From NCBI GenBank assembly GCA_048394785.1, contig DBFJGL010000103.1:1-6502 (forward strand): 6,502 bases of DNA, given 5' to 3'. Below are positions 1-6,328 of this stretch, one piece after another. This stretch comes from DBFJGL01 sp048394785 (GTDB lineage: Bacteria > Bacillota > Clostridia > Christensenellales > CAG-917). The position numbers and the translations under genes are program-made. The first letter of the stretch is position 1; each line of letters opens with the position of its first letter. Under the pieces are notes generated by a model that saw only the letters and a list, made by a program, of their open reading frames with translations, had not been told where the DNA came from and ran no database searches.

Positions 1-372
1 TCCGCAGACACCGTCGAGTCTTTCTTCTTCGGAACGTCTGCAAATCAGAGCGGAGCGTCGGGCGTTGCCGGTATGTACAGCTGGAATTATCAGCTTTCCT
101 TCGATAATCCCGCGTCGCCTTATTATTGGCTCGAAAGCACGAGTGCGGTGGAAAACCCGAGCGGCAGACATCATATCAAAGTCACCAGAACCATAGTCGA
201 CAACGTCGCCACCTTCAAGATGTTCATTGACGGCAGCGAAGTCGTTTTCGACAAACTCAACAATCAATGGGCTGAGATGACGAGCAAATATACGGGCGCA
301 TATATTCTGTGGGTAGCAGGCGAATATGCGTCGGGACAAGTTTCGAATTTACAGATTAGGTCTGATTTGTAA
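1..372 (+). CDS. C-terminal part of a probable surface beta-sandwich protein (5' end outside window)
   Basis: The frame is open from the first base and ends at TAA (370-372), giving 123 C-terminal residues. The methionine at base 73 is internal, because coding continues upstream of it and no ribosome binding site precedes it. The visible part has alternating hydrophobic strands, many aromatic residues and no catalytic motif that I recognise. Its tail, from about IKVTRTIVDN to VSNLQI, follows the same strand pattern as the end of the next protein (YKVTVTRLM to VSNIVI). That suggests a shared concanavalin/LamG-like jelly-roll fold of the kind used for carbohydrate binding or in large secreted glycosidases. 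Only 27 bases separate it from the next gene on the same strand, so it is probably in the same operon. The N-terminus, any signal peptide and any enzymatic domain are out of view. The fold is inferred from pattern only. Confidence 0.75.
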   Translation, partial: SADTVESFFFGTSANQSGASGVAGMYSWNYQLSFDNPASPYYWLESTSAVENPSGRHHIKVTRTIVDNVATFKMFIDGSEVVFDKLNNQWAEMTSKYTGAYILWVAGEYASGQVSNLQIRSDL

Positions 373-399
373 AAATAATGCGCTAAAGAGGAGGCAATT

Positions 400-1902
400 A
401 TGAGAAAGAAGCAATTATTGGCAATTCTTGTTCTCGTGGTTATGATATCGGCAATTGCGCTGGTAGCCTGTAACAACGGCGGCGGAGGCGGCGAAAATAC
501 GCCCCCGCAAGTCACCGTGACCATTGCGGACAAGAGCGTCACCCAAGTATACGCGGGAGGCACTTTACAGCTTGTGGCAAATAAAACGCCAGCGACGGCA
601 CAGCTCATTTGGAGTTCGTCCGACGCGTCGGTCGCCACGGTTTCCGACAACGGACTCGTGCTCGGCGTGAAAGCGGGCACGGCAACGATAACCGTAGCGA
701 GCGGCGACGTCAAGGACACTCTCGCAATTACGGTCAAAGATACCGTTATCGATACCGCAATCAACGCAGACAAATTCGATATGTCGGGCATTTATCAGGA
801 TAACGCGGTGCTTAAAGGCAGTGAAAATTCCTTTGCGGCTTTCAGCGGCAGCGCGTCGAAGTACTACGTTGCGAACGCAACCGTGAAAGTGACTGAGCCG
901 AGCGGCACCGATACCTGGTCGAGAATAGGCATTTCTCACTACAACGGCGGGAAATACTACGGACTTCAACTGTCGCCCGGTCCCGATTTCAATGCGCGTA
1001 AAACCGTTACGATGGTAATCAACGGCGAGGACGGAAACGTGGAATGGGGTATGGTCACCGACCGTTCACAGGTTTGGAACCAACACAATCTCGGCGCAAT
1101 CGATTTCGATAACGTAAAGCTCACGACAGTGCGCAGCGGCAACGATTTCTATGCGTTCATCAACGACGAACTCTATTACTATGAGGCAGGCATCGAAGGC
1201 TTTACCGACGCAGATACCCGTCCCGTGCTCAACTTGGGCAGCTGCACCGCAGAATTCAGCGAAATGAGCGTATCTTACGGCGAGGAAGCTGCCGCCGCTT
1301 ATCTTGCAGACGCGGACGATTCCAAATTCTATGCGTCCTCCGATAAGGTTATAATCGGCGAAGACGGAACAATCAAATTTACGGGCGCGAGCGATTCTTC
1401 TTCCGCACTCAACGCCAAAGACCATGCCGCGAAACACATCGGCACAAGCGCGATACTTCCCGCGGACAAAGAGGGCAGCGTGTCCTTTGATTTGAAGGTT
1501 GACGCGTTCGGTACCCGCGACGCGCTCCCCGCGCTTGCGGTTACGCTGAACAGATACGACGGAACGTATGCAGAGGCTCGTTCTCTGCTCGTCGGCGAGT
1601 ACAAAGCCGGTTGGACGGGTTGGAACTCCAACGGCGATTTGAATGCCGGCATAGGCGGTCCTAACGATTATACGCTTGACGGTCAAACCGCGCGTATCGA
1701 AGAGGGCGAAACCTACAAAGTCACGGTCACGCGTCTTATGACGGAAGCGGGTCAGGACACCAAACTGAGCGTTAAAGACTCCGAAGGCAACGTCCTTTTC
1801 GAAGGAACTTGGGGTTGGGACGACGGTTACAGAGGCAGAATGGCGGTCAGCTTCTTGTGCCGCGACGTGGATTGCACCGTCAGCAACATAGTTATTGCGT
1901 AA
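400..1902 (+). CDS. Surface lipoprotein with Big_2 domain and two probable beta-sandwich modules
   Basis: 500 residues. The start is fixed by AGAGGAGG at 387-394, five bases before the ATG. Residues 1-23 form a lipoprotein signal peptide (basic MRKK, hydrophobic core) ending in the lipobox LVAC, with the lipidated Cys at 24. A Gly-rich linker (25-36) follows. Residues 37-114 are a bacterial Ig-like Big_2 domain, recognised by IWSSSDASVATV, NGLVLGVKAG and TATITV. Residues about 120-294 and 300-500 look like two related beta-sandwich modules. Both end in an aromatic-rich strand series (FYAFINDELYYY to FSEMSVSYG; TKLSVKDSEGNVLFEG to VSNIVIA). The protein should be anchored on the outer membrane face. 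Its place before glycosidase genes suggests glycan binding or substrate presentation. It does not look like an ABC-transporter solute-binding protein, and I see no catalytic motif. The lipoprotein and Big_2 calls are firm; the module fold and binding role are inferred. Confidence 0.88.
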   Translation: MRKKQLLAILVLVVMISAIALVACNNGGGGGENTPPQVTVTIADKSVTQVYAGGTLQLVANKTPATAQLIWSSSDASVATVSDNGLVLGVKAGTATITVASGDVKDTLAITVKDTVIDTAINADKFDMSGIYQDNAVLKGSENSFAAFSGSASKYYVANATVKVTEPSGTDTWSRIGISHYNGGKYYGLQLSPGPDFNARKTVTMVINGEDGNVEWGMVTDRSQVWNQHNLGAIDFDNVKLTTVRSGNDFYAFINDELYYYEAGIEGFTDADTRPVLNLGSCTAEFSEMSVSYGEEAAAAYLADADDSKFYASSDKVIIGEDGTIKFTGASDSSSALNAKDHAAKHIGTSAILPADKEGSVSFDLKVDAFGTRDALPALAVTLNRYDGTYAEARSLLVGEYKAGWTGWNSNGDLNAGIGGPNDYTLDGQTARIEEGETYKVTVTRLMTEAGQDTKLSVKDSEGNVLFEGTWGWDDGYRGRMAVSFLCRDVDCTVSNIVIA

Positions 1903-1928
1903 TTTACGCAGGAGTAAACAAGAGTATG

Positions 1929-1947
1929 GGGGAGGTTTTTCCTCCCC
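1929..1947 (+). other. Intercistronic GC-rich hairpin without U-tract
   Basis: GGGGAGG (1929-1935) and CCTCCCC (1941-1947) form a perfect 7-bp stem with a five-T loop in the 66-base gap between the lipoprotein and GH36 genes. The bases after the stem (TGTACGGGAAAGGG) contain no T-run, so this is not a standard intrinsic terminator. The GH36 ribosome binding site starts about eight bases after the stem. Such a hairpin could protect the 3' end of the upstream message or lower downstream expression, so that the binding lipoprotein is made in excess of the enzymes. That function is inferred; the stem is seen directly. Confidence 0.6.
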
Positions 1948-1968
1948 TGTACGGGAAAGGGTAAACGT

Positions 1969-4149
1969 ATGTCGGTTGTATTTTTCAAAAACAGAAACCT
2001 TTTTCATCTGAATAACGGCAAGTTTTCGTATTTCGTGCAGATTCACCCAAGCGGAGTGCTGCTTAATCCTTATTTCGGCGAATACCTCGAAGATATAGAT
2101 ACGGAGCATATAAATTGCATTGGCGGACACGATTGGTTTTCGAGCTATCACAGCAGAGAGGAAAACAAAGAAAAACAGTACGAATATCTATATATGAACG
2201 CCTCTCCGATGCTGTTCCCGTCAAGTCGTACCGCGGACGGCAGACCGTCGGCGGCTGCAATAGACGGGGCGGAAAACAACAGGCTCGATTTCCGTTATGC
2301 TTCGCATCGCATATATAAGGGCAAACCGAAACTCGATATATTGCCGTATATCCGCGACGATAGGGACGAAGCGGAAACGCTTGAAATAACGATGCGGGAC
2401 TTCTCCAAGAATATAGAGATTGTTCTTTCGCTTTCCGTTTTTGAAAAATATAACGCAATTATACGAAACACACGGCTTGTAAACGGCGAAAACGCTCCTA
2501 TTTGGCTGAAACGCGCAATGAGCGTAACGCAGGATTTTCCGAGAGCGGACTATGAACTCGTGCATTTCCCGGGAGAGTGGCTTTACGAGCGGCAATTCCG
2601 CAAAGACGCGCTCAGCGAGGGCACCAAAGTCGTGTGTTCGTCTGTGGGCAGGAGTTCGCACGAGCACAATCCGTTTGTCATACTCGCGGATAAAGACGTG
2701 TCGGAAACTCACGGCGAAGCTTATGCCGCGTCCTTTATGTACTCCGGTTCGTTCAAGTGCGAGGCGAACGTAGGCAAGGTGGGCGTTACGCGTCTTACGA
2801 TGGGCATTGACGACTTGCATTTCAGACACGAAATCAAGAGCGGAGAAAGCTTTGTTTTTCCCGAGGGTATATTAGTGTACAGCAACTGCGGTTTTGAGGG
2901 AATAAGCCGTCAGATGCACGATTTGATACGCGAAAATATCGTACGCGACAATAATGCTGCGGCATTCCGTTCAGTGCTTCTCAACTCGTGGGAAGGTTGT
3001 TATATGAACTTTAATACCGATAAGGTAATAAAACTCATTCAATCCGCCAAGCAGACGGGAGTGGGGTTGTTTGTGCTGGACGACGGGTGGTTTGGACGCC
3101 GCGACGACGATTTTTCTTCTCTCGGCGATTGGTATGTGAATAAGAATAAAATAGATATAAAAAGGGTTGTGGACGAATGTCACGCAAACGGTATGAAGTT
3201 CGGCATATGGATTGAACCCGAAATGGCGAATTTCGACTCCGACCTTTTGCGCGCTCACCCCGAATATGCCGCGGTGGACACCGACGTCGATTATTGGCTG
3301 TCGCGCCATCAGGTTATGCTCAATTTCGCGGACGACAGAGTGGTGGACGAAATATACGGTCAGCTTGAAAAAGTTCTCGGCGCATACGAAATCGACTATG
3401 TGAAGTGGGATCACAACCGCACGTTGGAGGACTATAAGGCAGAAAATCTCGACGCCGAACATCAGGACGAATTTTATCACCGCAACACGCTCGGATATTA
3501 CAGACTTGCGTCTATGCTCATTGAAAGGTTTCCGAACATACACTTTCAAGGTTGTGCAAGCGGAGGCGGCAGATTTGATTTGGGCACGCTGTTCTACTTT
3601 CCCGAAATTTGGACAAGCGACGAAAACAATCCCGTTCAAAGGTTGTTTATACAGTACGGCACGTCGTTTGCCTATCCGCCATCCGTTATGGGTTCTCACG
3701 TCAACGACTGTCCCGTCACCTGTTACAGAACGAAAGCGGAAGTGGCGTTGTTCGGTTCATACGGCTTCGAGCTCGACACGACTAAGATGACTCCCGAAGA
3801 TATCGAAGAAGTGAATAAAGTGACAGAAATTTACAACAAATTTCACGCAGACGTAGTGCTTGACGGCGATTTGTACAGGCTGTCTTCGCCGTTTGACGGC
3901 AAAGAATTTGCCATAAATATGGTGGATAAATCCAAGAAAAAAGGTCTGTTCCTCTTTGTCAATCTGCTAAAAAGACTGCGTGCGCGCCGTTTTGTGAAAC
4001 TGCGCGGTCTAAACCCCGAAATCAAGTATAAAAACAGTTTGGATAACAAGGTTTACAGCGGCGATTATTATATGAAGGTGGGTATAAATCTGTCTGATGT
4101 GCTCAATGAGTTCGAGTCCCGTCTTATAACATTGGAGGCGGCAGAATGA
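1969..4149 (+). CDS. GH36 alpha-galactosidase, cytoplasmic
   Basis: 726 residues, the usual size for bacterial full-length GH36 enzymes, which release terminal alpha-1,6-galactose from raffinose-type oligosaccharides and galactomannan fragments with retention of configuration. The ATG at 1969 follows AAAGGG (1956-1961). The N-terminal half (about 1-330) matches the family beta-sandwich. The TIM barrel follows, with NSWEG (339-343), LDDGWFGRR (370-378), GIWIEPEM (412-419), YVKWD (477-481; Asp481 is the expected nucleophile), CASGGGRFD (529-537) and WTSD (548-551; Asp551 is the expected acid/base). A C-terminal beta domain closes the protein. No signal peptide or membrane segment is present, so it should act inside the cell. 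Its stop codon overlaps the next start (ATGA). It is a divergent member: SDENNPVQRL stands where SDNTDAIERL is common, and SHVNDCPVTC where SHVSASPNHQ is common. Family assignment is firm; the exact linkage preference is not readable from sequence. Confidence 0.93.
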   Translation: MSVVFFKNRNLFHLNNGKFSYFVQIHPSGVLLNPYFGEYLEDIDTEHINCIGGHDWFSSYHSREENKEKQYEYLYMNASPMLFPSSRTADGRPSAAAIDGAENNRLDFRYASHRIYKGKPKLDILPYIRDDRDEAETLEITMRDFSKNIEIVLSLSVFEKYNAIIRNTRLVNGENAPIWLKRAMSVTQDFPRADYELVHFPGEWLYERQFRKDALSEGTKVVCSSVGRSSHEHNPFVILADKDVSETHGEAYAASFMYSGSFKCEANVGKVGVTRLTMGIDDLHFRHEIKSGESFVFPEGILVYSNCGFEGISRQMHDLIRENIVRDNNAAAFRSVLLNSWEGCYMNFNTDKVIKLIQSAKQTGVGLFVLDDGWFGRRDDDFSSLGDWYVNKNKIDIKRVVDECHANGMKFGIWIEPEMANFDSDLLRAHPEYAAVDTDVDYWLSRHQVMLNFADDRVVDEIYGQLEKVLGAYEIDYVKWDHNRTLEDYKAENLDAEHQDEFYHRNTLGYYRLASMLIERFPNIHFQGCASGGGRFDLGTLFYFPEIWTSDENNPVQRLFIQYGTSFAYPPSVMGSHVNDCPVTCYRTKAEVALFGSYGFELDTTKMTPEDIEEVNKVTEIYNKFHADVVLDGDLYRLSSPFDGKEFAINMVDKSKKKGLFLFVNLLKRLRARRFVKLRGLNPEIKYKNSLDNKVYSGDYYMKVGINLSDVLNEFESRLITLEAAE

Positions 4150-5042
4150 AATTAGGCGACATAAATATACGAGACCCTTATATTTTTGCCGATGACAAGA
4201 CCAAAAAGTATTATATGTACGCGTCGGGCGCAAACATATCCGTAAAGGGCTTTTGCGTTTACGTATCCGACGATTTGGAAAATTGGTCGGAGCCCGTTTG
4301 TGTATTCGAAGCGGGAGACGATTTCTGGGCTACTGACGATTTTTGGGCGCCCGAAGTGCACGAATACCGCGGCAGATACTATCTGTTCGGCACTTTCCGT
4401 TCCGAAACGCGGGTACGCACGTCGCAAATTTTGTCTTCCGACAGCCTTACGGGACCTTTTACTGTGCACAGCAAACCCATCGCTCCCGATAATTGGTACG
4501 CTTTGGACGCCACGCTGTATATCGAAAACGAGAAGCCGTATGCGCTGTTTTCCCACGAATGGCTGCAAACAGACGACGGCGAAATGTGTTGCGTCGAGTT
4601 ATCCGACGATTTGACCGAGCCGATAGGGGACGTAAAAGTTCTGTTCAGAGCAAGCGAATCGGGATGGGCAAAAAGCCCTGTCTGGAATAAATCCGATAAG
4701 CCCGTTTACGTAGTGGACGCTCCTTTTGCGTGCAACTTGGAGGGCGTGAGTTTTCTGCTTTGGTCCAGTTGGTCGCGCAAGTGCGAGGACGCGTATTCCG
4801 TAGGCGCCGCGTATCCCGTCGGCGGCGAAGGAATATTGAGCGGACGGTACAGACATAAATTGCTCGAACTGCCGAAAGAAGACAGCGGTCACGCAATGAT
4901 ATTCAAAGACTTCGACGGAAATTGCAGAATTGCGTATCACGAAAACAACTGCCGCAGAGGCGAAGAACGCGCCGCAATTTATTATGTAAAAACCGAAAAC
5001 GGCGAGGTGAAAGTATATGAAAAAAATAAAGAGGTTATTTAG
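4146..5042 (+). CDS. GH43-type five-bladed beta-propeller glycosidase
   Basis: 298 residues, the size of a single GH43 catalytic domain with no accessory module. The ATG overlaps the GH36 stop as ATGA, with GGAGG at 4134-4138 seven bases upstream, indicating translational coupling. Family marks are IRDPYIF (Asp10, the expected general base), DFWAPEVHEYRGRYYLFGTF (65-84), WYALDATLYIENEKPYALF (117-135; Asp121, the expected pKa-modulating Asp), FSHEWLQ (135-141), LLWSSW (204-209) and GHAMIF (248-253). The segment where most GH43 enzymes have the acid motif EGP reads DAPF (191-194), so the acid position is probably Asp191. GH43 enzymes mainly release arabinose or xylose from plant glycans with inversion. 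No signal peptide is present, so it is probably cytoplasmic and handles imported oligosaccharides beside the alpha-galactosidase. The reading frame runs past the start of the next gene. The substrate is unknown; family confidence is high, subfamily not assigned. Confidence 0.87.
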   Translation: MKLGDINIRDPYIFADDKTKKYYMYASGANISVKGFCVYVSDDLENWSEPVCVFEAGDDFWATDDFWAPEVHEYRGRYYLFGTFRSETRVRTSQILSSDSLTGPFTVHSKPIAPDNWYALDATLYIENEKPYALFSHEWLQTDDGEMCCVELSDDLTEPIGDVKVLFRASESGWAKSPVWNKSDKPVYVVDAPFACNLEGVSFLLWSSWSRKCEDAYSVGAAYPVGGEGILSGRYRHKLLELPKEDSGHAMIFKDFDGNCRIAYHENNCRRGEERAAIYYVKTENGEVKVYEKNKEVI

Positions 5043-5955
5043 CTTTATGCTTGCGATTGTATCTCTTGCGGCTTTATCTGCGGTTTTTTTCGCTTGCAAT
5101 AACGAAGGCGGCGCGCCGCCCGACGACAATACTCCCGAATATTCCAACGAAGTTCAGGTAGTGGTGCTTCTCGGACAAAGCAATGCGGAAGGGCATACTT
5201 GGAGTCAGTACCTTACGAGAACCGTCGGCGAGGACAAGGCTAAAGAATATGCTACGGGATATTCCGACGTAAATATCAGCTATGCCTGCACCATTGCGGA
5301 TAATACGAGCAACGGGCAGTTTGTGTCCGTAAAGCTCGGTCAGGGACATTCGGTAAATCAGTTCGGTCCCGAAATAGGCATTGCCGAAAAGATTTCCGCT
5401 CTCGACCTGAATAAACGCGTTTTCATAATCAAATACGCGTACGGCGCAACGTCGCTTACCACGCATTGGAGGTCGCCTTCGAGCAAAAACACGGGCTCGC
5501 TTTATACCAACGCCGTAAACTATATCAAGGAACAGTGCGCCAAGTTGGAAGCTATGGATTTGTATCCCGAAATTAAGGCGATATGCTGGATGCAGGGAGA
5601 AGACGATTCAAGCGGTTTGAATTATAATTCTTACGAGCAGTTGGAGCGCAATTTCGTTGCTGATTTGCGAAACGATTTGGCGTATTATAAGCCCGCAAAC
5701 GCCGAAATAGGTTTTGTGGACGCGGGAATATCCGATTGTCCCGCTTGGACTCATTATGAAACAATCAACGCCGCAAAATCTAAGCTCGCCGATGAAGACG
5801 AAAATCACATATATATCGATACCGTTGCCGAAGGACTGCGGTATAACGGCGAACCGGCAGGCGCACCCGACATCTATCACTTCGATTCTTCGTCGGAAAT
5901 AAAACTCGGACATCTCTTTGCCGATGTTCTGATATCGGACTTTTTGGAAATCTGA
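5017..5955 (+). CDS. SASA-family (sialate O-acetylesterase-like) carbohydrate esterase lipoprotein
   Basis: 312 residues. The start lies inside the end of the GH43 gene (26-base overlap, different frame), with GAGGTGA at 5004-5010 six bases before the ATG. Residues 1-26 are a lipoprotein-type signal peptide (MKKIKR, then a hydrophobic core) ending FFAC, with Cys27 as the likely lipidated residue. Phe at -3 of the lipobox is less usual than Leu. After a Pro/Asp-rich linker come the SGNH/SASA marks: VVVLLGQSNAEG with nucleophile Ser55 in GQSN (53-56), FGPEIG (116-121), KYAYGATSL (139-147), WMQGED (191-196) and DIYHF with the expected Asp285 and His288. Members remove O-acetyl groups from sugars, either sialic acid or xylan and pectin side chains (CE6-type). 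Next to GH36 and GH43, a plant glycan is more likely than sialic acid, and no sialidase or sialate-catabolic gene is in view. The enzyme should act outside the cell before uptake. The substrate is inferred. Confidence 0.88.
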   Translation: MKKIKRLFSFMLAIVSLAALSAVFFACNNEGGAPPDDNTPEYSNEVQVVVLLGQSNAEGHTWSQYLTRTVGEDKAKEYATGYSDVNISYACTIADNTSNGQFVSVKLGQGHSVNQFGPEIGIAEKISALDLNKRVFIIKYAYGATSLTTHWRSPSSKNTGSLYTNAVNYIKEQCAKLEAMDLYPEIKAICWMQGEDDSSGLNYNSYEQLERNFVADLRNDLAYYKPANAEIGFVDAGISDCPAWTHYETINAAKSKLADEDENHIYIDTVAEGLRYNGEPAGAPDIYHFDSSSEIKLGHLFADVLISDFLEI

Positions 5956-5990
5956 TATCCTCAAATTTGCCACATATCCCCCCCCCAAGT
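5956..5990 (+). other. Short spacer with a nine-C homopolymer
   Basis: Between the esterase stop codon and the terminator hairpin is a run of nine C bases at 5978-5986. It lies outside any gene and has no visible function. The exact length of such a tract is prone to sequencing and assembly error. Confidence 0.6.
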
Positions 5991-6030
5991 GAAACGCAGT
6001 AACGGATTTTCCGTTCTGCGTTTCCGTTTA
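5991..6030 (+). terminator. Probable operon terminator after the esterase gene
   Basis: GAAACGCAG (5991-5999) pairs perfectly with CTGCGTTTC (6016-6024). Inside it, AACGG (6001-6005) pairs with CCGTT (6011-6015) around an ATTTT loop, and only T6000 is bulged, giving a 14-bp stem. The following CGTTTA is only weakly U-rich, so this is a plausible but not ideal intrinsic terminator. Its position 35 bases after the last stop codon fits the end of the operon. Confidence 0.65.
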
Positions 6031-6062
6031 TATGTACATCAAAGCATTGAATTTCCGATAAA

Positions 6063-6077
6063 TTGTGATACTCACAA
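6063..6077. repeat. Short perfect inverted repeat TTGTGA-TAC-TCACAA
   Basis: A 6-bp perfect inverted repeat with a 3-base spacer sits in the AT-rich gap between the operon terminator and the tRNA-derived repeats. It resembles a small operator in form, but no promoter is recognisable beside it and the spacing does not fit the classical CRP box (TGTGA-N6-TCACA). The rest of 6031-6119 shows no gene and nothing else I can support. Confidence 0.35.
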
Positions 6078-6128
6078 ATAACAGAAGTAGGATTTTGTAA
6101 CACAAGAAATAGAGTTAATCGCACAAAG

Positions 6129-6147
6129 TTGCGTGTTCGGCGTCTCC
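6129..6147 (+). other. Inverted tRNA-Trp T-arm/acceptor fragment (copy 1)
   Basis: TTGCGTGTTCG followed by GCGTCTCC on the plus strand equals the tRNA-Trp sequence from the end of the variable loop to the 3' acceptor strand, but with the four bases AATC of the T-loop and T-stem missing. It is inverted relative to the tRNA gene, so the terminator hairpin lies between two opposed copies of the tRNA 3' region. The same piece, with one change, is at 6302-6320. Confidence 0.75.
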
Positions 6148-6155
6148 ATACATAT

Positions 6156-6184
6156 AAAAAGCTTCAACTTTCGTTGAAGCCTTT
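6156..6184 (-). terminator. Duplicate copy of the tRNA-Trp terminator
   Basis: This is identical to the terminator at 6329-6357: stem GCTTCAAC/GTTGAAGC, GAAA loop on the minus strand, then TTTTT. On the plus strand the stem is followed by CTTTT, so it may also stop readthrough from the glycosidase operon. Confidence 0.8.
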
Positions 6185-6205
6185 TGGCAGGGGAGACGCG
6201 ATTCG
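6185..6205 (-). pseudogene. tRNA-Trp 3'-end fragment
   Basis: On the minus strand the 21 bases from CGAATCG to the terminal CCA match the 3' end of the intact tRNA-Trp at 6358-6378 exactly. The D-arm, the anticodon arm and the rest of the T-arm are absent, so it cannot give a functional tRNA. It is followed by a full copy of the terminator. Integrated elements often leave such a 3'-end copy, but a plain duplication would too. Confidence 0.85.
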
Positions 6206-6292
6206 TAAGGAGCAAGGCGACGGAATAGCGAAAGTAAACGAAGTGCACGAAGCGTCAGACGCAACCGTGTTGTGCAAGGAATGTTATTCCGC
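6206..6292. other. 87-base spacer with nested inverted repeats
   Basis: This unique DNA separates the two direct repeats. GCGACGGAATA (6217-6227) and TATTCCGCCGC (6285-6295) pair with one mismatch and enclose most of the segment. Inside are GCAC/GTGC (6245-6248 and 6272-6275), GCGTC-A-GACGC (6252-6262) and GGAAT-GTT-ATTCC (6278-6290). The sequence could fold as a branched hairpin in DNA or RNA. An open frame running through it on the plus strand has no ribosome binding site and is built from the repeats, so I see no protein gene. Confidence 0.5.
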
Positions 6293-6301
6293 CGCACAAA
6301 G

Positions 6302-6320
6302 TTGCGTGTTCGGCGTTTCC
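6302..6320 (+). other. Inverted tRNA-Trp T-arm/acceptor fragment (copy 2)
   Basis: TTGCGTGTTCG followed by GCGTTTCC is the second copy of the inverted tRNA-like piece. It differs from copy 1 by one C-to-T change, so copy 1 is closer to the tRNA sequence. It lies just beyond the tRNA terminator. Confidence 0.7.
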
Positions 6321-6328
6321 ATACATAT

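Larger units (their letters stand above)
6120..6205. repeat. Direct repeat copy 1 (tRNA-Trp 3' end + terminator + downstream DNA)
   Basis: These 86 bases recur at 6293-6378, exactly 173 bp away, with one difference (C6144 versus T6317). Read on the minus strand the unit contains the last 21 bases of tRNA-Trp including CCA, the intrinsic terminator, and about 36 bases of downstream sequence. This copy lacks the rest of the tRNA. Identity begins and ends abruptly. A 1.5-unit tandem duplication or the scar of recombination at the tRNA 3' end would explain it. Confidence 0.95.

Noticed and set aside
73..372. Start of the first gene at the ATG of base 73
   Set aside because: The frame is open back to base 1 with the same kind of composition and no ribosome binding site precedes this ATG, so it is an internal methionine of a longer gene.
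264..791. Minus-strand open frame (175 codons) with hydrophobic stretches
   Set aside because: It lies opposite the first gene's end and the lipoprotein start. Its hydrophobic runs are the complement of Asp/Thr-rich coding sequence, not a credible membrane protein.
1066..2151. Long minus-strand open frame (361 codons) opposite the lipoprotein and GH36 genes
   Set aside because: It spans the 3' end of one well-supported gene, an intergenic hairpin and the 5' end of another. Its translation shows no recognisable domain and no ribosome binding site was seen. It is a shadow of plus-strand codon bias.
4317..4355. Apparent internal duplication DDFWAT-DDFWAP in the GH43-type protein
   Set aside because: A FWA-x-x-DFWAPE pattern is, as far as I recall, a conserved feature of this enzyme subgroup and not a recent duplication.
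6063..6077. CRP-type operator
   Set aside because: The half-sites TGTGA and TCACA are three bases apart instead of six, and no adjacent promoter is recognisable.
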